Shown: in pieces, positions 21,628 to 33,382 of the stretch
Position numbering within the stretch: the first letter of the stretch is position 1
Layout: each line of letters opens with the position of its first letter
Source of the DNA: Tetracentron sinense
Taxonomy: Eukaryota; Streptophyta; Magnoliopsida; Trochodendrales; Trochodendraceae
Direction: 5' to 3'
Length of the DNA stretch: 64,000 nt
Assembly (NCBI GenBank): GCA_015143295.1
Contig: CM026559.1
Coordinates: 20,536,826 to 20,600,825, forward strand
Program-made: the position numbers and the translations under genes
The notes under the pieces: generated by a model
Told to the model about the DNA's origin: nothing
Seen by the model: the letters and a program-made list of their open reading frames with translations, nothing else
Databases searched by the model: none

Positions 21628-22535
21628 CTAGTAAACACCCCGTGCGATGCACGGGATTACAATAGTCTAAATTGTATAGTATTATCAACCAAAATTTACC
21701 TTAATAAGGTTAAATAAAATAACATTTAGAATAAACTACATCATGAATTAATGAAGGAGCATATATAAAAAAGCAATCATTAATCTATAATATATGATAC
21801 TAATTATGTTTGATTAGAACAATCCAACGCTAAAGAAAGATATTTTTAGTGAGTCGCATCATTCAGGAATTACTCACTAATTTAGTAACAACTAAGGGTA
21901 AGAGTGATTACATATGCACAATGTTTGAAAGCAAGTATGTGTCATGCATATGAAATTTGAAAATCAAAAATTCGGATTGACCACTTGGAATGAGAAAACG
22001 CCCATAAAATGATAGCAGCAGATCTGAAATTAATTCTTATGTGGCACAAAATTGATATTCTCTATAAAGAAATCTGGGTCTAACAAATCTATTCTAAAGA
22101 ACAAAATATCGCTGCCTCAATGGAGAAGAAGAAGGTAGCACACGCAAGTTCTCTCACTTCCGGCCCTTTAATAGGGAAGAGGGATTGAGGTTATTGGGAA
22201 CTCTAGCAAAGAGTAGTGTGGTTTGAGCGTTTTTAAAGAGAAAAACGTGATAGGGATAGGGATAGGGATAGGATGCCTAATCAACATATCTCTATTTCTC
22301 TTGAATTAAGAGATTAATACTAATCTATACTTTTGAGATAACTCTTCACAAGAGTTGTATCGTTTGAGGATAGAGGATAGAGGAAAGAGGCGGAGAGAGG
22401 TGTGTCGTTTGAGAATGAGAAGAATAAAGGTGATCAGTGTGACACGTGTCATAAGATGAGAACATTATAATCTTACGTGGCGAAAGGAGGAGGGGAGAAA
22501 AAAGTCTGCCTTATATTTAGTTAATAGATGCTTCA
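21628..22535. mobile_element. Possible small non-autonomous DNA transposon
   Basis: The left end has CTAGTAAACACCCCGTGCG followed by ATGCACGGG, a hairpin (CCCGTGC/GCACGGG) common at termini of plant small transposons. The right end has GGAGAAAAAAGTCTGCCTTA then TATTTAGTTAATAGATG. Short complementary ends (TTAACTAG near 21628 and TTAGTTAA near 22518) are suggestive. The interior has no coding frame. Class (Helitron, MITE or other) is not settled and no TSD was established. Confidence 0.35.
22250..22274. repeat. Short (GATAGG)n run
   Basis: About four hexamer copies (GATAGGGATAGGGATAGG). This is not the plant telomere heptamer. Confidence 0.85.
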
Positions 22536-23809
22536 TTTTCACGCTCGTTCAACTTTTGCTTGGGAATGAATTGGGCTGGGCCGTTGCACAAGCACAAAAT
22601 AATTTAGACATGTTATAAGGAGTCATTTTGACAAACTTACCTATTTGAAACGAGCAAAGAACTGCTCGAGACTCTAAACTCTGCAATCCTCCTGTGACAA
22701 TCAAAGAATATCCCTTCATTTGCTGTTTAAGTCAAGAAGGTTATGAACAAGTTCACCAACCTTTTGACGACTTGCCCAATAGAAGTGGTTGTCTCCTTTC
22801 TTGGGGTACTTTTTCGCTAGAAGATTCTTTGAAACCTACTCTACATCCGTCCTTCTTTCTTGAACTAATGAATCTATAAAAGTTGGGATGCATTTGTCTA
22901 GGGATAAGTTGGAGTTCCTTTATGATCTCTTCCACAAGGGGTTCTAGAGGAAGACGAAGACCAACGGCTAACTATGTAAATAAATCATAGTATGACCTGA
23001 ATGGAAAACAAGGGCAAAGATTAGAGCTACGAGGTGCAACAATGGCCGACAGACAACAAGGGCAAAGAGAAAACACGAAGGAAGATTAAGAGGGAAATTT
23101 AGTAAAGTTTCAAAATTTCTAATCCCTCAATTTTATAAGATTCCAAACTATGAATTAATTGAAGTACCCCCTTCTATCCACCCTACACATGTACAAGCTA
23201 ATTACTTGATCATCTTTTCCTCACAACCCAAGCTTCAGACGTAGTGTATTTCCTACTCCCCTTGGCAATCATGGCTCCTAGAAACCCGAACGGCGGCATA
23301 CCAACCGCATAACCTATGTTTCTCATTAATGAAGATATGATCATTAAATGTGCATGCGTAAAACTAGAATATGCTCACGCATAGCTAGCCACTAAACATG
23401 AATTTTCACCAGACAAGAATCAAATCATATTCTCAAAACCTTCAAACATACCCGAAGGTCCTGAGAGGGGAAATTGTAAGGGTAAAAATTGGTAAGAAAC
23501 CAACATGTCACCTGTCAATAACATGCAGCTCGACTTCTCATACCTGACCTACTTGAAATATGACGTTGACCAAATGACTCGACACAACTTATTGATCCTC
23601 TAACCTATTCTTACGTAAATAACACAACATTGTATATACATCTCCAAACAATGGCTCAAAATACCAAATCTTAGGTCAACAAATTGGGTTTGATCCTCTG
23701 ACCTGTTCTTAGGCAACCAGCTCGTAACATCGTATCTCCAAACAACAGCTCGTAACATCGTATCTCTGAATAACAGCACAGGTAGCTTAGAAATTTTGTT
23801 TTCTCGTAA
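22536..23809. other. Intergenic, nothing recognised
   Basis: CAGCTCGTAACATCGTATCT is repeated at 23719 and 23746. No coding frame with recognisable similarity is present. Confidence 0.45.
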
Positions 23810-23814
23810 ACGAC
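23810..23814. repeat. Target-site duplication of element B, left (ACGAC)
   Basis: ACGAC precedes the TG of the 5' LTR and is repeated directly after the CA of the 3' LTR at 62506-62510. Confidence 0.9.
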
Positions 23815-25300
23815 TGTTAGCCTAAAGGTTACAACCCTATGTATCCCAAATAATTTTGATTATGACACAATAATGCAATGAGCTTTTTGGTATTAATTGT
23901 TCTAAAAAGTGTATGTCAATTTCAGATTTAGGGAACTTTAGTTCACTTTTCAAGAAAGATTCAATATGACCAAGATGTTCCATCAAGCAAAGACAAGACT
24001 CTATGACGTAAGAGAAATCAAGACAAAAGGCTAGAAGAGCCAAATTGCCACTCAAGCTCAAGTTAAATAAGAACTCAAAGAGGAATTCCAATCATCCCAA
24101 TGTGAAGATTAAAATGAAGATTCAAAATGTCACCCAAAGTCTAAGTCGGATCATGAAGACAAAGTAAGACTTATTAAAGATCAAGATAAGACAAGTGAAG
24201 ACTCTCAAGAAGGTTTAATTGTCCTATTTAAAAGAGTCTAGGACTTATGTAAGAAGTCCTCAGTTAGTTGGAAAGTTCAAAAGCTCAAGTGACCTAGATT
24301 GACCTTAGGAAGCCTTGACCCATTTGGATAATATTTCAAGGCCCTAGAACATCTTAAAACATGACTAAAAATATGATAATGAAAAGCCCAAAGACCTATG
24401 AATTCATTTCCATCATAAAGGTCTTAAAAAAAATGAGAAATATGTGAAAATACAAAGGTGTCGTCAACCTCTGGAGAATCCAAACATCTATCGTCGACGT
24501 CTGTAATGAACAATAGCTCAGCAAATATTTTTTGCTCTATGTCGTCGACATCTGAGATACATCCAAGTGATGTCATTGATGACAAGTTGCGGGAAATGCA
24601 TATTAAACCCCCAACAGCTAGTTTTTTAACGGCTAGTTTGGCATTTAATGATCCCACAACAGGACTATTCATCCAAGCTCTATAAATATAGTTCATATAT
24701 GAATCATGGATCAACCTTTGAGATTATATTGATTATCCATCACCCACATTCAATTCTCACCAAGAAAATACGGTCAAAAACTTAGAAATCTCTTTCTCTC
24801 TTACTTGAACTTTAAACTCCCAATCCTTTGAGAGATACTCAGAGATTGTATTTCATTCTTATCTAGCTCAACAACAAGCTCAAATTTCAGATTGAAAATC
24901 CATTTCAAATTTGTATTTGAAGAAGTCAAGAGAAGGTGTTCTCTTGGATTGAAGGTTTTGATCTCATAATGAGATTATAAGAGGCGGTATCCCAGCCTGT
25001 AAGGGATTGTAAAGATTTGAGCTTCACCCGGTCAAGAAGATCGTGCGATAGTGGATTGTGTTGAACCCTATGAGCCGGAGAGCTTGAGGCTGGAAAGTAG
25101 GCTAGAATTGTCGAACCCCGATAACAATTCTTAGTGTTTGTATTCTTTATCTCTTTTCTCTTCTATATTGTTGAATTACTCATTTCAATATCTTTTTTTC
25201 TTAGCTTAACCTTAAAATTCCACAAAATAAGCTAAGTAGATTATAAAATCGGTCATAGACCCTATTCACCCCCCCTCTAGGGTTCATTTATTGGGCAACA
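23815..25300 (+). repeat. 5' LTR of element B (1486 bp)
   Basis: Starts TGTTAGCCTAAAGG, ends CATTTATTGGGCAACA directly before the primer site. It aligns with the split 3' LTR (47121-47188 plus 61120-62505) with scattered differences throughout. It contains a GTCGTCGACGTCT motif cluster and the TATA box below. Confidence 0.93.
24459..24688 (+). promoter_or_regulatory. Promoter of LTR B: CGTCGACGTCT motifs and TATA box
   Basis: TCGTCGACGTCTG (24491), GTCGTCGACATCTG (24541) and the weaker GTGTCGTCAACCTCTGG (24459) and GATGTCATTGATGAC (24569) lie upstream of CTCTATAAATATAG (TATAAATA 24681-24688). The 3' LTR has the same arrangement at 61697-61790 with TATAAATA at 61888-61895. GACGTC is a core recognised by plant bZIP factors; use by such factors here is inferred. 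Confidence 0.65.
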
Positions 25301-25302
25301 AT

Positions 25303-25314
25303 TGGTATCAGAGC
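25303..25314 (+). promoter_or_regulatory. Primer binding site of element B (tRNA-iMet type)
   Basis: TGGTATCAGAGC lies two bases after the 5' LTR end, the usual copia initiator-methionine tRNA primer site. Confidence 0.95.
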
Positions 25315-25363
25315 CTCGACTGTATATATTTTGGTTTAATCACCTAGAGTATAAGATCAATCT

Positions 25364-26432
25364 ATGGCAAACAATACTTTTACAACTAGCTTAGGAGAGG
25401 GCCAATCGACCACTAGGCCTCCATTGTTCAATGGAGAAAACTACAACTATTAGAAAACCTAGATGATATACTACAACCAAGCCCTCGACTATCAATGTTG
25501 GAAAGTAATAGTCAATGGCCCAATCATTCTAACTAAAGTTGTTGAAGAGATAGAATTATCCAAAGTTGAGGAAGAATGGACCGAGGTCGACATTAAACTC
25601 ATTCAAATTAATGCTAGGGCAATTAGTAACTTGTATTACACATTAAGCCCGCAAGAGTTTAATAGGGTGTCAGGATGTGACACGGCCAAGGAGATTTGGG
25701 ATAAACTCTAAGTCACCTATGAGGATACTAACCAAGTAAAGGAGGAGAAAATTAGTATGCTTGTACATAAATATGAATTACTTAAAATGGAAAAAAGATG
25801 AATCCATTGGTAGCATGTTTACTAGATTTACAAATATTATTAATGGCTTGAAAGCCCTTGGAGAAGTGTACTGTAATGCAGAAAATGTGAGGAAGGTGTT
25901 TCGCTCACTACCAAAGAGTTGGGCACCCAAAGTAATGGCTATTCAAGAAGCCAAGGACCTTACAAAGTTGGCTATGGATGAGCTACTAGGATCCTTAATG
26001 ACACATGAAGTCGACACATGAAGTCATCATAAAGGATCAACAAGAAGAAGAGTCTAAAGCCAAAAGGGGACTTGCCTTGAAGTCCACTCAAGAGAATGAG
26101 GATGAATAAAGTGATGAGGATGATGAAATTGCCCTTATGGCAAGAAAGTTCAAAAATTTCTTGAAGCACAAGAAGAACTACAAGAAGAGACCCTACAAGA
26201 AAGAAGTCATCAAGGAAATGGCCAAAGGAGAACCAAGCAAGAAAGAGCTCATTATATGCTTAAATGAAACTCTACTAAAGGAAAAAGAAAATTTTCAAAA
26301 AGAAATTGAATTTTTAAAAGCAAAAGAAAAAGAAGTAAATTTAGAGCCTCAAGTCTCAATTCAAGAAAACAATGATCTTAAATCCAAAGTTGGAGACTTA
26401 ACTGACATAGTCCACACATTCACTTTAGGCTA
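25364..26432 (+). pseudogene. gag: copia gag remnant (element B)
   Basis: Starts MANNTFTTSLGEGQSTTRPP after the primer site and reads as a UBN2-type capsid gene: FNGENYNY, ISNLYYTLSPQEFNRVSGCD, AKEIWDKL, then FTNIINGLKALGEVY and FRSLPKSWAPKVMAIQEAKD. It is broken by TAG codons at about 25453 and 25462, a TAA at about 25709, a frameshift in the A run near 25795 and another after a 13-bp direct duplication (ACACATGAAGTCG) at about 25997-26022. The last part (26137-26432) is lysine-rich and coiled-coil-like (KENFQKEIEFLKAKEKEVNL). The expected CCHC zinc knuckle is missing: the frame passes from KKELIICL directly into the coiled coil. Confidence 0.88.
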
Positions 26433-26452
26433 GAGGAATTTGGAAAGATTAC

Positions 26453-26932
26453 TTGGCCAACAAAGGTGTGTGTTTGGAAAAGCCAGACTTGGCTATAAAC
26501 TCTTTACCAAACAATAAATTTTATGAAGACGGTAATGAGGTAGTCAAGAAAGTTTGGATTCTCAATGGAACATTCCTTTCAAAGACTAACTGGGTTGGAC
26601 CCAAGATGGTTTGGGTACCAAAGAAAGTTACATGATGGTATCTTGTAGGTATGCTTGAAAATTAGCTCCTCCAAGACAACATGGTTTTTGGATAGCGGTT
26701 GTTCGAAGCACGTGAGTGGCAATAAGAAGTAATTCATATCTATCATTCCTAAAGATGAAGAGCGTGTGACCTTCGGAGACAACGTAAAAGGGAAGATCAT
26801 CGGCATATGTAATGTTGGTAAGAATAATTCTACTTTTATTGAAAATATTTTATTAGTAGAAGGGTTAAAACATAATCTTATTAGCATAAGTCAATTGTGT
26901 GATAAATGGTTAAATATATCTTTTAAAGCTAA
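26453..26932 (+). pseudogene. copia protease remnant (element B), interrupted by element D
   Basis: Downstream of gag, WVGPKMVWVPKKVT precedes the aspartic protease site WFLDSGCSKHVSGNKK (about 26682-26729), then an in-frame TAA and [33 protein letters not shown]. The same motifs occur in the intact pol of element F. The frame is cut at 26932 by element D and resumes at 41549 in the GAG-pre-integrase region. Confidence 0.88.
26928..26932. repeat. Target-site duplication of element D, left (GCTAA)
   Basis: GCTAA at 26928-26932 recurs at 41549-41553, directly after the right end of D. Joining across D restores the reading frame of the element B polyprotein (SFKAN then MCLLKN). Confidence 0.93.
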
Positions 26933-29252
26933 TGTGAGCATGGATTTTTCTACCCACTTTCACATTTGTGGTTTGACTAAGAGTCGCCACCTATTCAGTC
27001 TTAGGGATAGGTCCCGAATTGATTTGGATAAGGCAAATGATTTATTAGAGTTAGGGTAAGCGGTTCCGTTAAGTCATGGGGAAGGTGTTAGGCACCCCAA
27101 GACCCCCATTTTGTAATGGTTACCTACTCCCTAAATTTAAGCCAAATTTAATCTCAATATTAATTAAAATGTTTAAATGTTTAATCAAATGCTAATCCAA
27201 GAAAGAAAGAAAGCTAGATTGACTAGGGTCGAACCCGGGTTGGGTTGCCTACGTACTCATATTGGGGTGAGATCAGACCGAGCGTAGTTCTGGCACATGA
27301 GCCCGTGCCAAGGCTAAAGGTGCGTGTGTGTGTGCATAAGGTGGTCAAGGGTCTAGCCTAGGGGCTAGGGTTTAGTTGACCGGGTTGGTCAAGTGCAAGG
27401 TCTAGGTCTAACCGCGGTTAGAAGGGTGTTAACCATGGTTGAGTAGGCTAACCAAGATCTAGCAAGCATATTTTTGGTCTTTTGGTATTTTTAGATTTTT
27501 TTGGTATTTTGAGATTTTATAATGTTTTTGGTATTTCGAGATTTTATCAATTTTTCTTTGGATTTTCATATAGGTGGGATTTTGGCAAACTTAACTAAAG
27601 TCAAATTTAATTCAAGAGAAAGACTAAGGAAAAGTTAGGCTAAAAGATTATATTTAGGACATAAAGAGGGGTGTGCATTGTGAATAGTAAATGGTCTATT
27701 GTCAACACCTATTTTGTTGGATTGGTGTTGATAATAAATCAAATACCATTGTCTTTGATATGAGGCATTTTGGATAAAGTCCTCTTTAAGTCCCTAGGTC
27801 CTTAAGTCATCATTTATCAATTCAAAATAGAACATGAAGAAAAAAGAAAGAAATGAAAAAGTGACAAGTGAATAAAATGAAAACTCATCATCTCCTCTCT
27901 AATGTAGTCCCTTTACACCATTATGAATGATGTAATGAGATTCAACTATGAAAATTAGAGTGATGATGAGTTTCCCAAATGATTCTAGAAGAATGACAAG
28001 AATCAAAATGAAGAAACAAAATAAAAAGAGAGGTATAGCTTTAGCTTCCACTCTCTATGGGCCTACCCATATCCACACTAGTGGGTACATATGAAAGAAA
28101 GAAATATTTACACGAGAGAAAAAAAAAACATCTCCTTTCTTTTGAGGTGGGGTCCCTCTACACCATTAGATTGGTGTGGAGAGACCCAACTAAACTTGAG
28201 AAAAGAAAGGTCTTCCCAAATTATTCTAGAAGAAGACTACAAATAAAAAAAAAGATATGAACTAAAGAAGAAGATAAAGAATAAAAGGAGGAGTGCCTAC
28301 TCCTCCAAGACTACTTCTCCAATGCTCCAAGAGGTGATGAGTTTTTAGAGTCCACAAAGGAAGAGAGTTAGTGAAGAACTCTAGGCTTTTAGTCCTAGAA
28401 TTCTCTACACACTCTAAACCTTGGCTTCTTCTAACTTTCTTCAAGGCTAAAAAGAAATAAAAGGGGTGAGAGGAGGAAGAGCTAGGGTTTCCACTTGGGA
28501 TTTTGGAGGTAGAAGAAATGGCTTGTGAGGGTCTTGTATTTATAGAGGTTTCAAGGGGTTGTGGCAATTTGGTGATAAATAGAGGGTTGGGTGAGAAGAA
28601 GGGAGGTGATTGGTTGGTCAAATTGATGTGGTTGGTGATGTGGGGTTTGGGTAATCAAAAAGGTATGTACTTGATGAGAGGTGATTGGGTGGTCAAAAGG
28701 AGTGTAAGAGAATTAATTGTTTTGTAAGAGGTGTAAGAATGAGTGTAAGAGGTGTAAGAGAGTAAGGGAGGTGATTGGTTTGTAAAAAAGGTGTGTACTT
28801 GGTGAGAGATGATTGGGTGGCCAAAAAGGTGTGTAAACACAAAAATGGGGCTATTTGGGGTTTGAAGAAAAAATAAAAGGTCTTTTGTAAGAAAGTGGAA
28901 ATTGGGCTTGGGTTTGTGGGTCTTGGATATGGGTGGAATGGATGTGGGCATGTGAACTATATCTTATGGATCATGGGTTGTTAGTAGATGGGTCATGAGT
29001 TATGGTTATTGGACTTTGGCAATTGGGCTTGGGTTATGGTAATTAGGCTGTCGCTAAAGCAATTGAGTTTTAGCTAAGATAATTGGGTAATTAGGCTTGG
29101 CTACTTGGGCTTGGGTAATGGAATTAAGTAATTGGGCTTGATTGAGTTGTTTGGGTACAAGTTTGGCCAAATGGGCTTGGGCCTTGGGTAAACCTTGGAG
29201 CATTTGAAGAAGTCGGAAGAGGGATAGGGGGTGCGAAAATAGGGTGCTTACA
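26933..29252 (-). repeat. 3' LTR of element D (2320 bp)
   Basis: On the minus strand it runs from TGTAAGCACCCTATTTTCGC (29252) to ATCCATGCTCACA (26933). It matches the right LTR (39240-41548) closely, with few substitutions and small indels. A minus-strand TATA box (CTATAAATAC) lies at 28545-28536. The conserved hairpin motif lies at 27243-27290. Confidence 0.93.
28536..28830 (-). promoter_or_regulatory. Promoter of LTR D: TATA box and four upstream repeats
   Basis: Upstream of CTATAAATAC (minus, 28545-28536) lie four spaced copies of TTTTGACCAACCAATCACC-like sequence, near 28604, 28677, 28767 and 28806 on the plus strand (GGTGATTGGNTGGTCAAAA). At least two contain TTGACC, the W-box form bound by WRKY factors, and several contain CCAAT. 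The right LTR repeats this layout with TATA at 40839-40848. Factor binding is inferred. Confidence 0.55.
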
Positions 29253-29266
29253 GCTGCCCCTCTTTG
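29253..29266 (-). promoter_or_regulatory. Polypurine tract of element D
   Basis: The minus strand reads CAAAGAGGGGCAGC directly before the 3' LTR start TGTAAGCACC. Confidence 0.75.
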
Positions 29267-29439
29267 TCGGAGGGTGCGGGCAAGCGAACGACAAAGACTG
29301 AAATCACCACTATTTTTGCACCTTAAACCTGTGAAACTTGCAAAAATATAAGAAATAAGAATGAACTAACTTGAAACTAAGTTAAGTTTGACAAGACAAA
29401 AATGTAGAGTGCTGGAGATGAAGATGAATGCATGATGGA

Positions 29440-30360
29440 TGAGAGGAGTGAACAAGCTCCGTTTAACGGAGATGTGGTGAGGTTGCAGGTTGTACGCTAA
29501 TCACAACCCATTTCATCGCCTGGAGATGATGAGGTGAGGGTCGATAACCCAACATTTCACCAAAGATGATGTGAGGGTCAATCACAGAGGAACTCGTCCG
29601 GACGAAGCTAGATGAGGTGAGAGTCGAGTCGATTCACGAAAGCATAGCCCGTTGACTATTCACGGAGGGGGATGTGATGCGATGAGTGGGTGAGGGCCGG
29701 ACGATCACACACCGTTTTAACGAGGATAGATGAGTGAAGGTTGATCACACACATTTCACCAAGGATAATAGAAGAGGGAGGGATACACAACCATTTCCAC
29801 AGCTGAACTCTCAGCCTCGGAGGAGATCGAAGGGTCGATCCACACAAACCGTTTCATCCCCGAAGACAGATGAGGTAGGACGCCACCGGACTCGTCATAT
29901 TACCGTTTGTCACCAGTCCGATGATAGATGAGATGACGGGGCGACCCTAGTCACACACGGTCTACACCGCCAGGAACAGCAGTGCTGTGATGACGAATCG
30001 GACAGATGAGCAGAGTGCAGAGAGCGATCACACCACACCCGTTTCACGATGATACGCAGAGTGATGGATGAGGATCGAAACACGAATGAACTGTCTAAAC
30101 AAAGATAGAATGAGATGAGGTCGATCACCCAGCAACACAGATGATAGATGAGATGAGGGTCGATCACCCACAGACGAGGATAGCAAGAGAGTGAGGGGTC
30201 GACACACACAACCATTTCATCGAGGATAGATGAGTGAGGTCGATCACACAAATATTCACCGAAGATAGAGAGATGAGGGATCGATCACACAACCATTTCA
30301 TCAAAGAGGAGATGAGGTGAGTGGTCGATCACACACAACTGTTTCACCAAACGGAGTAGA
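29440..30360. repeat. Degenerate minisatellite in element D (first assembly copy)
   Basis: About twenty imperfect units of roughly 40-48 bp, of the form GATGAGGTGAGGGTCGATCA then CACAACCGTTTCACCGAGGA. Many differences between units are single-base indels. A second version lies at 33560-34320. It lies in the non-coding 3' part of element D, where Ogre/Tat elements often have variable tandem repeats. Confidence 0.8.
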
Positions 30361-32384
30361 GTGAGGTTGGAAGCAAGAATGAGTTGATGGGCGCTGGAAA
30401 GGACTAACATCCCGAGGCCGTAACTAACGTTCGATCGCATGAACGACAATACTCCTTTAATGAGTTAGTCAAGCATGGATAAGATGACGAATGCAAAATA
30501 TAAGGTGATAGGTGCTAGACTAACATCGCCAAGGCCATAACTGGTGTTCAATCTCACGAATGACAGTACTCCTTTAACAGTGAGTTAGTCAAGCAAGGAT
30601 ACAAGTGACAGGGATAAAGACAGCTGCCCGACTACTTTACCAAGAATGCAAGATGATAGGGGTAAAGACAGTCGTCCGACTGCTTCACCAAGAAATGGAG
30701 TGGGATGACAGTGTAGACAATCACCCGATTGCCTTATTGGGGATAAATTTGATGTGATGGTTGATTAGTAAGCAGGATGAACTCAGATATGCGGGGGAGA
30801 GCCGTAGCCCTGAGCCATTGCTCAAATCTTGTCTTTCTGTATGTATAGCCTGATGGATTTCACATATCCTTTGGCTTGGATGCCTTAACTGTATGTACTT
30901 GCCCCTTGGGATATATTGATCTTCAAACATCTGTATCACCCAAAATAGTTTACCGATTTTGCTTTGCCCTGGTTTCATTGCTCCTCTTGTACTAACGGAA
31001 ATGAGCTGACTTTGAACTGATCATATTGGGGAGTGATTGATGATGCATTAATAACAAGAGACCGATGGATTGACTGACAAGATATGTGACAGACTTACTG
31101 ACGGAATGACTGATAGGTGGTTTGACGATAGACTGGCGATTAACAAGTGGACTGACTGTGTCTGAGATTGCCTGCATTGGGAAACCTAGCTAGGTCCCTC
31201 TGCCTTTAGATGAATAGTTGTGCTGTATTTGATCATCCTCACGGTAGATCTGTATTTGCTGAGGATGGATGTCCGCAAAGCCTGTATTAGCTTATTTTTC
31301 CCTCTTTTGCCCTTGGGCCCTTACGGGTTTTCACCAGGACTGGGTTGTATATTTTGATCTTTGTCCCTTTTTTACCCCTGGGCCATTTCAAGTTTTCACC
31401 AGGACTAGGTTCACGTAATTTTTGCGCAATAACAGGATTGATGATTCCTTACTATGCCCGTGAAGTTTGATTTATCCCCTTTTTGTCCCTGTGCCCTTTC
31501 GGGTTTTTACCAGGACTGGGTATACAAGTTTTGCACTTTTTTCATTGTCTGCTCTTTTTTTGATAATTTTCCAGTCTTCTCTCATCATTGCCTGTCGACA
31601 GATAGAGACGAGTGCTTCTGACCATTTATGCTCAAGCCTTTTCGAAGATCAAGCAGAGCTTTTAGGACGAAACGTTGTTTGGTTAGAAACGAGATAAGGC
31701 TCAAAATTCTCTGTTTTATCAAGGGTAGGGCACCCTGTGATGTTTGTTCAGTGTTGGAATGGAACCAGCTTCTTCAGGCCTTGTCTTTTGGTACAGCTTT
31801 GCTTTGTAACCAAGTACCTTTTTCTTTATTTCTTTTTTTGTTTTTCTTCTTTTCTTTGTTTTTTTTTTTGGCACATGGTTGTCCTGTACTGTGAACATTT
31901 GCTGTGTTATACCGAACCTGATTTCAGGCTGCCTACGTACCCAAATAGGGATCAGGTCTTGACGTAGTTCGACTGGAAAGCCACTCTGTGTTGCTCTTTG
32001 TTAGTTGTTCTTTGCCTTTCATAGGGTGCCCCTGTTGGGTTTTGAAAGAGAAGAGTAATTAGGCTTAAGGTCAGCCGTGGGATCATTAGCAGGGTAAGCA
32101 TGAGCGGTTTTGTTAGCGGTTCTCAAAAGCTGCTCCGTATACATTTCCTTGATTGGTCCACGAGCATGGTGTGGCATGGCAGCATCGGTCTAGTGCGCTC
32201 TGAATGACATTGAGGGCTCCAAAGAGATCTTTCAATTGATTGGATGTTTGTGTCTGGTTTGTTTCCCATCTCCAGGAGAGCGGCATCCATCCCCTTGCTT
32301 TCCTTTAAGCATTAGACCCTAGTTCAATTCCCAAGGACTACGCATTCAGCGACTGAGGACGCTTCAAAGCGTCTTCCTTGTCTC
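30361..32384. other. Non-coding internal region of element D (first assembly copy)
   Basis: No recognisable retrotransposon protein. Three copies of a phrase containing TTTTTCACCAGGACTGGGT-like sequence (about 31310-31350, 31370-31410, 31480-31520) form a loose repeat. A conserved hairpin motif lies at 31927-31970. The segment 31471-31905 is almost identical to 35476-35909. Confidence 0.6.
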
Positions 32385-32484
32385 NNNNNNNNNNNNNNNN
32401 NNNNNNNNNNNNNNNNNNNNNNNNNNNNNNNNNNNNNNNNNNNNNNNNNNNNNNNNNNNNNNNNNNNNNNNNNNNNNNNNNNNN
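32385..32484. other. Assembly gap, 100 Ns
   Basis: Exactly 100 N characters, a conventional scaffold gap of unknown true length. Confidence 0.99.
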
Positions 32485-33382
32485 CTCTAGGCTTTTAAGT
32501 CCTAAATTCTCGACACACTCTAACCTTGGCTTCTTCTAATTTCTTCAAGGCTCAAATACATAAAAGGGTGATAGAGGAAGCACTAGGGTTTCCCTTGGGA
32601 TTTTGGAGGTAGAAAAATGGCTTGTGAGGGTCCTTGTATTTATTAGAGGTTGCAACGTGGTTGTGCAATTTGGGTGAAATACAGAGGGGTAGCTGAGAAG
32701 AAGGAGGTGATGGTTGGTCAAAATTGATGCTAGTTGGTGATTGGGTAATTCCCAAATGTATTGTACAACCACTTTGATGCGAGTTGATTGGTTGTTACAC
32801 AGGAGTGTAGATAATAAGTGTTTGTCGATTGTAACTGAGTGTAAGAGGTGTACGAGAGTAAGGAGGTGATTTGGCATTTGGTAAAAAATGTGTCCTGTGG
32901 TGAGACCTAATGATTGGGGTTGCCCCAAAACAAGGTGTGCCTCATACATCGGGCTATTTGGGGGTTTGAAGAATAAATACAAATGGTCTCGTTGTAAGAA
33001 AGTGGAAAGTCTGGGCTTGGGTTTGTGGGGTCTTGGAATAGGTGGATTGGGATTTGTGCATGTGAACTATATCTTATGGCATCATGGGTTGTTAGTGTCA
33101 ATGGGTCCTGAGTTATGGTTATCTGGACTTTGGCAATTGTGTCTTCTTGTGTGGGTCGAGCTGGTAATTAAGGCTGTCGCAAGCATTAGAAAGATTCATT
33201 AAGCCTAAGATAATGGTGATACATTTAGGCTACAGGCACTGGCTTGGTATGGAAATTACGTATATTTGGTGCTTGATGAGTGGCTTGCGGTACAGTTTTG
33301 GCCAATGGGCTTGGCCGTGGGTAAACTGGTGAGCATTGGAAGAAGTCGAAGGGATAGGGGTAGCGAAAATAGGGGGCTTTAC
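32485..33382 (-). repeat. LTR D fragment after the gap, error-rich
   Basis: Follows 28379-29252 of the 3' LTR (CTCTAGGCTTTTAAGTCC ... GCGAAAATAGGGGGCTTTACA) with frequent single-base insertions and deletions unlike the clean 5' and 3' LTRs. This is probably a mis-assembled second version of the same LTR. Confidence 0.8.

Noticed and set aside
22250-22274. GGGATA repeats as telomere-like
   Set aside because: A hexamer of only about four copies, differing from the plant telomere repeat.
31628-31894. Identical 88-aa frame present twice (also 35632-35898)
   Set aside because: Identity comes from the duplicated assembly of element D's non-coding interior. The peptide is low-complexity Phe/Leu-rich with no similarity.
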